Position numbers and translations under genes: made by a program
NCBI GenBank assembly: GCA_029204225.1
Contig: CM055103.1
Coordinates: 22,074,709 to 22,138,708, forward strand
Origin: Diphasiastrum complanatum
Lineage: Eukaryota > Streptophyta > Lycopodiopsida > Lycopodiales > Lycopodiaceae
Direction: 5' to 3'
Length of the DNA stretch: 64,000 bases
Shown here: in pieces, positions 46,201 to 63,910 of the stretch
Numbering within the stretch: position 1 is the stretch's first letter
How the letters are laid out: the number at the start of each line of letters is the position of its first letter
The notes under the pieces: model-generated
The model's input: only the letters and a program-made list of their open reading frames with translations
Databases searched by the model: none
Told to the model about the DNA's origin: nothing

Positions 46201-49200
46201 TGTTGACTGGGCACAGTGGGGGCGTCACAGGAGCCCAAGAGTAAGAGATTCGAGCGGACCGTTATGCATTCACCATTTTGGGATGAGGCTCGATCCATTG
46301 TGGTGGGCCTACAGCCCATCTACACTGTCCTGCGCCTTACAGATCGAGAGGGCTGCACATTGGGCCTCTTGTACGAGTTCATGGACAGGCTGGGCGAGCA
46401 GTTGAGGCTTTGCACGACCATTAGCCCAGAGAGGTATTATGTATATCAAGAATCAAGATTCAAATTTCAAATGTAGTATGTAGACAGTAGTATGCAGTAG
46501 TATGTACTATGATGATTGATCTATCATGTACATTGTACTATGTTGTATAATTATTACTGTGTCTGACTCTTGAATCTTAATTCTTGCAGGCTTACGGAGG
46601 TCCGGCTCCTTTGGTTGAGCAAGTGGGAGTGGTTTCATAGGCCCCTGCATGCCATGGCCCACATACTCCATCCACTTTGGAGGAATGAGGAGCAGTTCAC
46701 AGATAGGGAGCTCAGGGATGGCTGGAATGCCTATATCTCCCGAGTTTATCCTGATGTACGCGAGCAGGATAACCTGCTAGATGAGCTTCAGATTTTCAGG
46801 CAGGAGACCTTGGAGTTTGCCACTGGCCCGACGCTTTTGAGAGAGGGTAATAAACTGACCATGTGGCATGGTCCATTACAGTTTAAACTTGTTACTTCAC
46901 ATTTTACTGCACAGTTAGTCAATCATATTGTAACTTGTTGGAACTTGGAACTTGGTTGCATCTTGCAAGTTGCTAGTAGTAAGTACTAACTGACCCTTGA
47001 ATTGTGATTCAGGCCAGCTACATCCCGTGTCATGGTGGTCGAAGTTTGGGGTTGATGTCCCCAAATTGCATCGCCTTGCCATCAGGATTCTCTCACAGGA
47101 CTGCACTGCAGTCGCTTGTGAGAGGAACTGGAGTGTCCATTCCATGACTCACACGAAAAAGAGGAATCGACTATCATCAGCGCAGTTGGAGAGGTTGGTG
47201 TAAGTACACGCCAACCTGAGACTTTTGGTTAGACTCCAGACCACCGCAGAGCCTATCCAGGTAACTTGTACACCATAAATTATAATTTCTAAATTCTAAC
47301 ATGTGATCCATCATCCCAGTTGGCAATTAGTAGATACAAGATAGTAGATACTAGACTGTACTATGTAGCTAAATTTTAACTTTTGTCGGGACTCAGCCCT
47401 CCAAATTTTGTTAAATTGTCTTGATTTCAATGTGCATTGTGACATGTGCGTAGGTTAATCCCGATCTGATCGATGTGGCAAAGGTTCCACAGTTGCCACC
47501 GAGAGACCAGTCAGAGGAGGACGTGTACGCATTACTCCATGAGAAGGCCAAACAGAGTGCAGGTGAGAAATTAGGATTGTCTAAGTAGTAAGGTGACAGG
47601 TCTTGAATTAAATTTTCGAAGTTTGAAGTTACTAATTATCGTAAATTGTAATTTTGTAATTTGCAGGCAATAACACATTTGTCCCTCTTTGTGTGCATTG
47701 TGCAGGGCCTGTCACTCGAGCAGAGCGTAGGAGGAGGGCAGGAGAGGCTAGCAACTCCCGTGCTCATAGCCCCGAGGACGAGTCTAAGTTTGAGTCTGAG
47801 GCATCGTCAAGGTCAGAGTCCTCAGAGGAGGAGGAGTATGAGGATGAGGAGTCCGAGGAGGGCGGGGATGAGGATGAGGGGCATCATACCTCTGCCTCTG
47901 ATGAGGATTTCGCAGCTGAGCCTACCACTCCAGAGGCCACAACAGGCTCCACAGCACCACCAGCGAGTGGGAGGAGACTCAGGCGTAGGAGAGCTTAGAG
48001 TGCTCACTGCAGCCTGGGCCCTGCTCAGTGCTCATTGATGTCAGTCTTCAGATGATTGTAGTATGTACATCAGATCATTGTAGTTACTAGTTACTAGTCT
48101 GTAGATAACACTACGATGTTCATGTCACTAGATGAGCATTGACTCTTGAGCTGCTTAGTATTTACACTGTACAGTGTAGTATGACATATGTACACATCAT
48201 GATTTATCATCAGACACATCGCGCATTACATTGGTGACCGGACTCATGAGGCACCTGGCATTTGTATTTACTATTTTGTTATGATTCATGAATCATGATA
48301 TATTATGGATTCTAGAATTTAGTTTCAAGTTTCAAGTTTCTGATTCCTGAAGTTAAGTTTTAACTTTTAACTGTAGTATGTACTATGTAGTCTGTAACCT
48401 GTTTAAGTTTTAACTGTAGTTACTGGCAATTGCTAACTAGTATGTACTATGTAGTCTGTTTAAACTTGGGTCATGACTCATAATGTCATTCTAATTTCTG
48501 TAAATTCTGTTTTGAAAATTGAATCTTGATACGACAGGTCACACCGTCACAAGAGCTTAGAGATCTGATTATCCTGAATTCTGATATCTGTAAATTTAGA
48601 GGAAGATTGAAATTGTTTAGCTATTAAAATTTAAGTATTTGTACTATCAGTGAATGTTTGACTGTTTTTTTGAAGAATTGAAAACAAAAAGGTTCGAACC
48701 ATTTTCTGATTCGAACCTGGCCTGGCGGTTCAAACCTCAAAGAATCGGTTCGAACCGGCCGGTTCGAATCGGGATGCAACCTTGAAAGGAAGGGTCATAT
48801 ATCTAAGATATCTACATTTCTGTACCCCTATTGCTGCCTTTGGGTGGCTAGGTGTACATGCGACTACCTTGGGGTGTTTATGCTCTTCATCCTAGCACAA
48901 TGAAGTGGCACTCTTGGTCCATTTAGCTAGCTAGCATGGCACTTCAATATTCATACATTTTAATGCACAACCTGCGCTTTGCATCAAAGTTTTCATGACA
49001 CATATTGGCAACGATTTACCATCAATATACAACAGAAGCATTCTTATGTCACATCATTTCCATGGCATTAATACCCTCATGTGCGAAACAATGCTATCAT
49101 GTAACATTGTTCCTCTAGTGTTACATGATAGCAGATTCAAGCATAGTGGCAAATTCTTGGCACTAGGCAAACCACATCCTTACGTATCAATCTCTCATTT

Positions 49201-52200
49201 TTGGCCATGTCATTACTCATATGTGAGGATTTTGTTGGATCATAGACTTGACAACATATCTACTAGGATCCAATGCATAATCACCAGAAGATTCAAATCA
49301 AGTTAAACAGCTTTTAGAAGATTCAAGTGAAGCAACTTTTGATTCAAAAACAGGTTGTTAAGCCTTTTTTGGAACAAATCATGTTTCTTAAGGTTTTACA
49401 AAATCGAGGTGTTAGATCATGTTAAAATCTTAGATGTAAGTGACATCTCTGTTGTTGATGTTTTGTTGTCAATGCCAACCATCATCAGTATGAGTCATTT
49501 TGGTTTGAAATTTGGCAAGAGACTTGTCCATGAGGCATGTAAATGCCCTTATGTGGCAATCTTGGTCCATACAACTTGCATGGTGCACACTTAATTGCAG
49601 CATCATCATTATTAGACTCATCACCACAATATTCATTATGATGTCTTCATCTAGCATACCTAGGCTCTCTATAGCTTGATGGAGCTTCACGTCACTACTC
49701 AATAGTAGCAGTTTACACTTATTATGTTTTTTTTAGGTATGGATACTTTTGCAACCACTTATTGAAAGCATATGCAGCTTTGTGATTCATATTTTGCAGT
49801 AGCTAAATCAAGTTTTCAGTACATGTTTTTTGCTAAAGCCCACGTTTAATGCAATGTTTTTGTTAGTACAGGGAATGTTATATGCATAAGGTACTTTTAG
49901 GGCTTACTTGACATTAACGAAACTAGTAAATACAGCCAATCTCCAATTCTCGATAGGTACGGTTCTCACGAGCATAACTCTCTGCCCTAGCTACAGCCCT
50001 GGACAAGTTATCTCGTGCCAACTCTAGCTTTTGCTGCATCTGAGCCAAAAACTCTATAGCACTAGGTACCCTATGTGCAGGCTTGCAGTTTTATGGCTCA
50101 TATAGATGGTGCAAAACCGCCAAGTTTTTGATGGATCTTCATCACCTCTTTTGGCAATGACTTGTTGTACACTTTTCTACTGTTGTTTAGATATTTTAGA
50201 ATGCCTCCCTACGTGGTGTGTTGTGGTTAATTTATAGTCCAAGAACCATTTTACTTAAAAGGACCAATGGCCATTTCAATCACAAGTTGGTTGTGATTGT
50301 ATCTTTGTTGGTAGGAGAGTGCTAGCTTATTCAACAATATGGGCCTCGGTTTACTAAACAAAATGAACGCCCATATTATTTGCAACGTCCTGATTATTTT
50401 TGGACCAGTGGTTAATTGTATTCACAAGGCAGTGATTACTTATTTAGAAGGCATCGAGCATGTGATTTTGAGCTTCATATTTTACCCCTTTAGGTTTTGT
50501 ATTGTTGTAAAGTTGTGCATATGCCATTGGGGAATCGATTCAATGCATTATGCCTCTTATACATTTTAGCAAGTAGGTCAAGAAGGACACATGGTCCACT
50601 TGACACCTAAAACTGAATTCAGTAAGTGACACCCTGTGGACAATTCTCATGCATGTACGACATGTGGCACCCAAGATCTTTTGAATATTGAGAGGTTACC
50701 ATGCCCTCTCCACTAATGAATAATTTCACTTGTTGGAATCCATCTCTCTTGTCAAGGAGCTTGAGCTTTGATGTTTGCTAACTTTCTTGATTCTCCATGT
50801 ATTTGAATAATTTCTGCTATGCTATTGATGTGTATTGTCACCTATCAAAATTATGATGCCATATAACATGGCATCAGAGCCTGATCAGATCATTGAATAA
50901 GCACCTCAATCTTGAAAGTGGGCGACCTAGAAGCAAAATAGACCTTTTCATACTGTAGTTCGTACTGATGGAGAGCTATCATCATGAGGATGTCAACCAA
51001 ACAAATTGATTCTGAGCTATTTTTCCAGAAGTTGTGGAGAGCAGCTTGTGGAGAATTAGGGCACACTTTTTGAAGGGAGATCCAATGAAGCCAAGTGGAT
51101 CTTGGACAAGGGCTAGGCCAGCCATAGTTTGTGATTAATTCAAAGTCAGAAGCTAAGGGGTATTCATCAAGTGGTATAATACCCTAGTTTACCTTCTTTC
51201 ACTTTTCTGAATCTAATCATGTCAAATCTTGCCGAAAATTTCCTTAATGAAGCCAGCAAGCTAGATGGCACTTATTATATAGTGTCTAGAAGTTCCGCAT
51301 GGAAAACATTCTTGAAGAAAAAGAATGTTGGGATATAGTAACAGGTAAAGAATCTGTTCCTACTTCTAAATCTAAGCTCAAGAATTATATCAACAGGGAA
51401 AAGAGGGCCCATAGAATCATCAATCTCTCAATGACGGATAGAATAATTCCTCACATAAGAGAGGCAAGATGACCGGGGACAATTGTCACATCCATGTCTG
51501 AGACTACCAACACAACAAGGGTTCTTCATTTGAAGAACAAGCTTCATTCTCTCAAGATGGATTCAAAGGATTCAATTGTTGATTATCTCACAAAGATCCA
51601 AGATCTTAGATATCAGCTTGCAGCAATTGGAGAGGGCGTTGCTAATAGGGATTGGATGTCGTTGGTTTTTGTCTTGTGTTTACCCCAGTAACTCTAAGCT
51701 CCTCTCCCCAAACTAGCCGATGTGTAGAATAAATTTCCTCCCATCCATAGGCAAGCCTTTGAACTCATTGCCTACTATTCTAGTCCGAAGGCACTTGGTG
51801 CTCATGTGGGTGATCAGTCCACCTGGCCTACCAAATCCCCTACTAACTCAAAGATACAGTGTTTTATTGCCATGCCACCCCCATGCCCACAATACACATG
51901 TGGTGACAAGACCACACCAATCACGTGCAAACTAACCCTAGTCACTACCCGCCAAATCACGAGTTAACTTGGTCGGTTGTACATCAGCTCTACCAAACTC
52001 GCCACGTAATGTGTTGCGTGCAAGTACACTGGGTTGCGACTGCAACACACATGCTCGCGATTGGCCCCAGGTGCCTTTGATGGGGAGTCTTACGGCATGT
52101 AAACCTTTCCATTTCTCTTTAGCATACCTGCCTCTATGATGTATGCTAGATATGTGTGTGCCTCATCAAAGGAGACAAACGTGGCTGCTCCATCCAAGAT

Positions 52201-55200
52201 ACCAATCTTGATGCATGCTAGGCCACACACACTAACAGTGCTGATCTCTGTTGAACTCATCTAATCTCATCAATGAGCTCGTTTTCCACAACTATGAAAA
52301 GACATTTGATACATTATACGAGATAATGCATCCACAACCACATTCCTTTTGCCCTTTCTATACAAAATTTCCAAATGAGACTCCTGCATGAGCTTGGCCC
52401 ACCTAGCCTGGCGGCCTCTCAACTCAGGCTGATTATAGAGATCTGTACGAGTATGATGGTTAGTATATACATTGAATTCGGCACCATATAAATAGTGTTG
52501 CCACACCTTGAGTGAATGTATAATAGCAAACAACTCCTCATGTCTTAGGTACCTATACTAAGTAGGAGTTAGTTTTTTACTGTCAAAAGCTACTAGCCTT
52601 CCCTCTTGGCTGAGGACTGCCCCTATTGCGATGTCACTGGCATCGATGTCCATAGGAAATGGCTTTTGGAGATCGACAATCTTGAGGACAGGTGCAGTGG
52701 GCACCACCTCCTTCAATACCTGAAAACTGTCCTGGTCTCCTTAACCCTAATAACCAAAGTGTTATTGCCGCGTAATTGGTCTGTCAATGGAGCAGCTATC
52801 GGGCTATAGGTCTCGACAAATCTACGATAAAAGATGCAAAAACCCAAGAAAGAGCATAGCTGATGAATATTAGTTGGCCAAGGCCAAGGCCAACTCAGTA
52901 TTATAGGCACCTTAGCTTGATCTACAACTATCCCCTTTGTCGTCACATTGTGTCACAAACCTATCTCTCCAAGCTCGTAAAACTAAGGACGATGTGTCAA
53001 ATGAACCTCCCAACCATAGGCACCCTCTCTATGAGTCCTGCTACCTGCTATTCCTGTCACCTCGCACATGGCATCCAACAATGGGTAGGGTGATTAGTCC
53101 ACCTGGCATGCATGCTCCCTGTGACCTATGAATCCTGAGTGACTCATAGGGTACCACCCCCATGCCCGCTTGGTCACCCCGGCTACTTGCCAGCTAGCAT
53201 ATCGTCACTAACGGCTAGGATCTCGACAGATGTCCACTCCGGTCACCGGCCACCGTGAATACTTGGCCTCAGGCCCCCTAGTAACCGGTCATGTCGAGGT
53301 TATGCTAGTGCCGATACTGCTCTCTAACAATCCTTCCCTCTTATGGCAAGTCATCGGTCCTGGATGACCAACTCTGGTTAAGACTTCAGCAAACACTATC
53401 GCATCTCCCAGGTAGCATCTAACTCTAGCCCATACTTGTAGTGTCTTTCTCTTCCAAAGACACAAGACCTTCTACAAGGTTATCACCATCATGCAAACAT
53501 CACTTGAGTTTGCTAGCATAAAACATCAGATGCACTCAATCTCCTATCTCAAATTCTTGATAAGTATGGTTCTCACGAGGGTAGCTTTCTACCCTAGCCA
53601 CTGCCTTAGATAGGTTAGCTCTGGTAGAAAAGCGACTTGTTCATAACAAGCAACCAAGATAAGATTCCTATTGTTGCTAGAGAATAGCCATACACATACA
53701 TGGAAGAGAACACACACAACTATGATGAAGGAATGATAAGATGTACTGAACAAGATCCGCTTCGTATGCAATTTTCATAGTGAGTTGTGAAACAATTCAA
53801 CATGATATTTGGACATTCTTAGGCTATTATATCTTGCAACAACTTTACACAATACGCTGTACAGCCAGCACTTGAGGGGGTTTCTACAGGAAAAAATTGA
53901 ATGCAAGCAATTTAACCACATATTTTTTCTTTAATTTGTTTGATGCTTCATGCAAGAGGCTTTAAACCATACATCCTTATTTCAAGGAAGAACTTGCCAT
54001 CTTCCATTTTCCTCAAAACTGACATATAGCCTTTGACTCATTCGAAGGTCACAAGACTCACAACCTGTAGAAATTATCAGGTAAAAAATTCCCAAATACT
54101 GCAACATACCCTTTCTGAACTTGTGATACTTTACTGTGAACTCTGAGCATGAAAGACATAGAAAGGCATGTCCTTTTGGAAAACTTGAAGGTATTTTTGG
54201 CTCATTCACTTTCAATATCTATTACCAAATTAAATGTCGGGTAACTCCAAAGAAAATAGGCTTGCAAGCTACTTGGGTGTCTTGTAGGGAAATCCTGTCT
54301 TCTGGAGAAACCATTGCCTTTGGCATCTTCTCAGAATATTCAAAATGAAAGGTAGGTTAATTTGTTCTTTTGCTTTCTCTTTGATTCCAACAGGCTTCAA
54401 GGAATCCAATCATCACTTAAAAAAACAAATCAACTGAAAGAATGTCCAACCAGGAACAATGTCTAAAGAAACTGTCTTCCATTTTTACAGAAAATCTAAC
54501 CTTTGGAGAGTCTTAGAGCCAGTGGCTTGAAATGGTTCGCTTCTGCCATTTGGACAACATTCTGATCATTGTAGGACACATTGTTCAGTAGCAGCTTTGC
54601 ATCCTCAATAGCGTTCTTATTCTCGCTATTAAGCATTGTTACTAAGAGCAAAATGCAGCCTTGCACCTTTCCAATTGTTTCACATATTTCTGGATTCTTA
54701 GACAATGCCAGCAGCAACGCTACCGCTTGCCTGCCTTCACCAACATCTCGGGCAAGTGAACGAACTATAAGAGGTATACCTCCCGCAGCAGCTATCTTAT
54801 CCTGCCTTGCAAAACACATCAAAAAGTGTTACCCAAAAACAGCACAAACTGCTCCATCCATGGAATGGAAGCAACTTAATCAAGATGTAGGCAACATTCT
54901 TAAAATGATCATAAGTGAAACCATCATTTAACTTACTCTGTTATCTTCATTGTTTGCAGCAAGACCACACAGAGTGGAAAGAGTCTTTGCACGGATAACT
55001 CGTTGACCAGAATTTAGCAAGTCAACAAGCACAGGGATCAAACCTTCTTCAGCTATCCAGTACCCGTGTATAGAATTTTGGTCATTCAGATCATACAACT
55101 CACTGAGTGCATTCTGTATTTCCTCTGTATTGTCCGAGCGAAGCTTGGGCCCAACAGCATGAATGCTAGAAACAGTGTTCCTGATCTTCCATTCCTCAAT

Positions 55201-56160
55201 GGAGTGGCGAAGCGAAATATTGGGCTTCAGCTCCAATGTTTCCAACTCCACCTTGGTGGTAGGGCAAGTTCTGTTGCCAGCTGCAAACCACTTTTCAATT
55301 TCACTTCGCTCAAATGTTTGTCCTGATGCTATCTCAACTGGATCCTCCATAACTTCTCGAGAAATCGGACAATAGAAAGGTTGAAAAGGCTGGATGCCAC
55401 CAGTACTCCTCCTCCTCTGATATTCAAGGACTTTGTCTCTTGGAGACATTGCAGCATCCGCATGTTTAAGGAGGCCAACAATCTGCTCCAACTGCATAGC
55501 TTCTGCCTGACTTTTACGCAATTCAGCCTCCTCTTTCTCCTTCTTAAATTTTTCCAACTCCTGTCTAAGTGAAGAAGGATCGACTGGAACCCCGACTGCC
55601 CTAGCAATCTGCATCAGCAACTCATTTGCAAAGTTGCTGTCAACTTGGCGTTCTTTGATACCAGTCTCAATTTTTTGAACAATAGCTTCCTCTGTGACAG
55701 CTGCAACAAACTGTGCATTCTGCATGTCCTCCAGCAACTTCTCTGTGGTGTCTCGAGTCTCGGCCGAGATATTCATGCTGGCCATGGGAAGGAGGCTGAG
55801 GCACCGCCCTATCTCACGTGTAACATCCTGAACTTGCTTAACAAAGATCCTGCAATTAATCAGGAGGTAGATCCTGCTCTTAGTACTGCAGGTTTTGATC
55901 AGCTCCTGTGCAGTCTTCATCTCCCTATCAAGAGACTCCAGTGCCAGTCTCATGGATGAAGTGTCTCTAACATTTCTGTCTTGAAGTTCTGCCAGGATTG
56001 GGCGTATTTTTTGTAAGTAATTCGCAAGTTCTGTAAAGCTCTCCTTCTCAATGAGTACATCTTTGGCAGCCAACACGGTCTCAGTAATCAAAACCAAAAT
56101 TCTCGCAAGAACCTCTGACACGGGCGCCAGCACTACATTCCCTAAACCTCCACGAAACAT
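41708..56160 (-). CDS. U-box / armadillo-repeat E3 ubiquitin ligase (PUB42-44 type), whole gene
   Basis: Three exons on the minus strand: 56160-54937, 54801-54501 and 43203-41708. The junctions keep frame: AGA/GTAAGT to CAG/GAT, and AAAG/GTTAG to TGCAG/GC, giving K-GSDMTK. The joined frame is 3021 nt, about 1006 residues. An N-terminal helical region is followed by a U-box, then armadillo repeats to the end. The layout matches the plant SAUL1-like PUB42-44 group, whose longer members also exceed 1000 residues. They attach ubiquitin to partner proteins at the plasma membrane and act in senescence and immunity; that role is known for the family, not shown here. The gene looks intact: no stop or frameshift was found. 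I cannot tell which member it is. Confidence 0.9.
43204..45074. other. Intronic spacer, no gene seen
   Basis: Part of intron 2 next to exon 3. Short frames only, none with a known domain. Confidence 0.4.
45075..45730 (+). pseudogene. Copia integrase/reverse transcriptase remnant
   Basis: An integrase core trace (IDLCGPM, then FVDDYTCKVWLYFL, about 45110-45190) is followed by a jump to reverse transcriptase (QMDVKSAFLNG, about 45330). RTWDSRIDAYLEKLHFKRSY and the LYVDDF catalytic motif near 45570 follow. Stops occur near 45390 and elsewhere. It ends near 45730 just before hAT sequence begins. Confidence 0.8.
45815..47998 (+). pseudogene. hAT-family transposase gene with introns, 5' truncated
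   Basis: Six exonic segments join in frame by GT-AG introns: about 45815-45911, 46129-46433, 46590-46846, 47013-47260, 47454-47562 and 47706-47998. The first encodes FVTKKPRVLAMFRR; the second FWDEARSIVVGLQPIYTVLR, both typical of plant hAT transposases. The fourth has the C-terminal dimerisation region (HPVSWWSKFG, RILSQDCTAVACERNW). The last is an acidic tail (many E, S, D) ending in a basic RRLRRRRA. Lesions: TGA near 46158, a one-base shift in the G run near 46217, and TAA at 47201-47203. The N-terminal zinc finger and first part of the catalytic domain are missing. A hAT transposase cuts and pastes its element. Confidence 0.85.
48000..48680. repeat. 3' flank of the hAT gene with TAGTATGTACTATGTAG words
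   Basis: Words like GTAGTATGTACTATGTAGTCTGT recur (near 48060, 48370, 48440, and also 46490-46545 in a hAT intron). Probably element sequence. No gene. Confidence 0.45.
48690..48775. repeat. Clustered GGTTCGAACC palindromes
   Basis: Four to five copies of GGTTCGAACC or near variants lie within about 85 bp. They include a perfect 20-bp palindrome TTCGAACCGGCCGGTTCGAA at 48749-48768. The position, about 750 bp beyond the hAT stop, fits subterminal repeats at the 3' end of that element, but I found no matching 5' end. Confidence 0.55.
48776..50868. other. Intronic spacer with retroelement scraps
   Basis: Mostly unrecognised. 49939-50060 resembles 53520-53620 (CTC.AATTCTCGATA.GTACGGTTCTCACGAG, then CCCTAGC.AC.GCC). 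On the minus strand it reads like the end of a Ty3 integrase (ARAESYARE-like). 50565-50700 resembles the LTR-like sequence near 25930. Confidence 0.4.
50869..51690 (+). pseudogene. Copia primer site and gag remnant
   Basis: TGGCATCAGAGCC at 50869-50881 is a one-base variant of the tRNA-iMet primer site, preceded by ATAACA as an LTR end. After a leader, gag begins near 51220 (SNLAENFLNEASKLDGT) and, with several stops, reaches TRVLHLKNKLHSLKM and YLTKIQDLRYQLAAIG (51510-51640). Nothing of pol follows. Confidence 0.7.
51700..53350 (-). pseudogene. Old Ty3/gypsy remnant with two LTR-like flanks
   Basis: Inside, on the minus strand, lie a reverse transcriptase thumb (52946-52713: HQLCSFLGFCIFYRRFVETY, SPIAAPLTD) and RNase H (52533-52270: SLKVWQHYLYGAEFNVYT, YNQPELRGRQARWAKLMQES). 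The flanks 51720-52090 and 52990-53340 share CC.ACCCCCATGCCC, GTGAT.AGTCCACCTGGC and other words in order. They are probably diverged LTRs. Everything else of the element is deleted. Confidence 0.65.
53351..54500. other. Intronic spacer adjoining exon 2
   Basis: Contains the 53520-53620 Ty3 scrap related to 49939-50060. No other feature is recognised. Confidence 0.4.
54501..54801 (-). CDS. U-box/ARM gene exon 2
   Basis: 301 nt encoding DKIAAAGGIPLIVRSLARDV to LALRLSK, one armadillo-repeat region. Intron 1 (54802-54936) is only 135 bp. Confidence 0.92.
54937..56160 (-). CDS. U-box/ARM gene exon 1 (N-terminal region and U-box)
   Basis: 1224 nt, 408 codons, ATG at 56160-56158; it is the first methionine of the open frame. 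Residues 1-195 are mainly helical and resemble the N-terminal domain of PUB proteins (QDVTREIGRCLSLLPM near 111). Residues about 200-225 (ELEKFKKEKEEAELRKSQAE) form a short coiled coil. The U-box lies at about 260-332 (FYCPISREVMEDPVEIASGQ, TFERSEIEKWF). The first armadillo repeats follow (LIPVLVDLLNSGQRVIRAKT). The U-box recruits the E2 enzyme. Confidence 0.93.
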
Positions 56161-56619
56161 CGTGGTGCCCCCCTTTCAATTAAGGGAACCTTCTAGGGTT
56201 TAAGAATCTCAGCTTTTATGCATTATCCACTTGCTTGTTGATGCCCAGAATCCCACTTTTCTACCCCACCCTCGTGAAACATTCAAAGTTTCCACGCTGA
56301 ATAATTCATTTCCAATCTGTGAATGAATCAAGAGATTCCAAAATATGCCAACACAAGTGTAGATTTGAAAGATCCCAAATTTAGCATCACCCTAGATGAT
56401 CCAAAACAAGTGTGAATAGGCTCATGACAAACCCAAACACAACGATATCTGCTCACAAACCCAGAGCTCAAATGTATTCTCGATGTCAACCAAAATAGCT
56501 ATAATCATACCTCAGGTCGAAGATTATCTGTTCTTAATCAAGCTTGCCGGTCCATCCTTCCCTGTCCCTTGTGGCCGTATCTTTGTCCCTGTGACCATAT
56601 CAAGTGAAAGCAAAGCACG
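56161..56619 (-). promoter_or_regulatory. 5' flank of the U-box/ARM gene
   Basis: Probable 5' UTR and proximal promoter, judged by position only. No clear TATA box is visible on the minus strand, and no intron in the 5' UTR can be shown. Confidence 0.35.
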
Positions 56620-56961
56620 CTTCTCAAATCCACAGAGTAGAAGGGTACTAGAATTTCCAGCAAACCCACATAAAAATTGGAAGATTCGCACCAATTTGCT
56701 AACTGCTAACACCAGAAAGCTCAAGTTAACAGCCTTCTCAAATGCACAGAGTAGCACGATTGTAAGATTTCCAACAAACCCACATCAGAACTGGAAGTTT
56801 TGCACCAATTTGCTGACTGCTAACAGCAGAAAGCTCAAGCTAGCAGCCATCCCAAATGCAGAGAGTAGCACAATACTAGAATTTCCAACAAACCCACATC
56901 AAAATTGGAAGTTATACGCCAATTTGTTAACTGCTGAGAGCAGAAAGCTCAATCTAGAACT
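56620..56961. repeat. Three tandem 114-bp units upstream of the U-box gene
   Basis: Units start at 56620, 56734 and 56848, a constant 114-bp spacing. Each begins with a form of CTTCTCAAATCCACAGAGTAG and ends with CAGAAAGCTCAA..TA..AGC. They are about 80-90% alike by eye. Because 114 is a multiple of three, one plus-strand frame (56483-57103) stays open through all three and repeats a 38-residue pattern. Whether this encodes a protein is unproven. Confidence 0.9.
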
Positions 56962-58716
<1,755 letters not shown>

Positions 58717-58900
58717 TCAAGGCTTACTTGATCTTGATGTAGATCTCTTGTAAGGTAACCTATGTGACTTAGAACATGCACATTCCTCACAAACATGATT
58801 ATTGCTTGACAAAGATTTGATGTTGATTGTTGGGCAATTAGTGGGTCTCGCCACTAAAACTACTGTTGGCCAAGGCTTGCCAAGTGGGCCCTGCCACAAT
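58717..58900 (-). pseudogene. Copia integrase zinc-finger scrap
   Basis: The minus strand reads IKSLSSNNHVCEECACSKSH and RLPYKRSTSRSSKP, the pre-integrase zinc-binding pattern CxxC...K.HR.PF of copia elements. It is isolated, with no other part of the element beside it. Confidence 0.65.
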
Positions 58901-59099
58901 ATTGTATAGGTAGAGTAATAAGTGCAAGGGCACTGGCATCCTGCATGTATAAGCCCACCAACCCAATGAGCACATTGCTAGTTTACTTCCATTGTATTCT
59001 AGAGACTTGGGCCCTAACTGTAAAAAAATAATGTAGAGGCCCAAAGTTACAAACTCAAGTTGCAAATAAGAAATCTAACTTGATCAAAGTTACTGACAT

Positions 59100-63910
<4,811 letters not shown>

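Larger units (their letters stand above)
43204..54500 (-). other. Intron 2 of the U-box/ARM gene, about 11.3 kb
   Basis: Bounded by GTTAG (at 54500, minus strand) and TGCAG (at 43204). It is a transposon sink: copia remnants at 45075-45730 and 50869-51690, a hAT transposase gene at 45815-47998, and Ty3 remnants around 49940 and 51700-53620. The flanking exons join in frame, so its length seems tolerated. Confidence 0.85.

Noticed and set aside
47661-48038. Alternative frames over the acidic tail of the hAT gene
   Set aside because: The frame that splices in phase with the upstream exons (ending at 47998) explains the stretch; the others are shadows.
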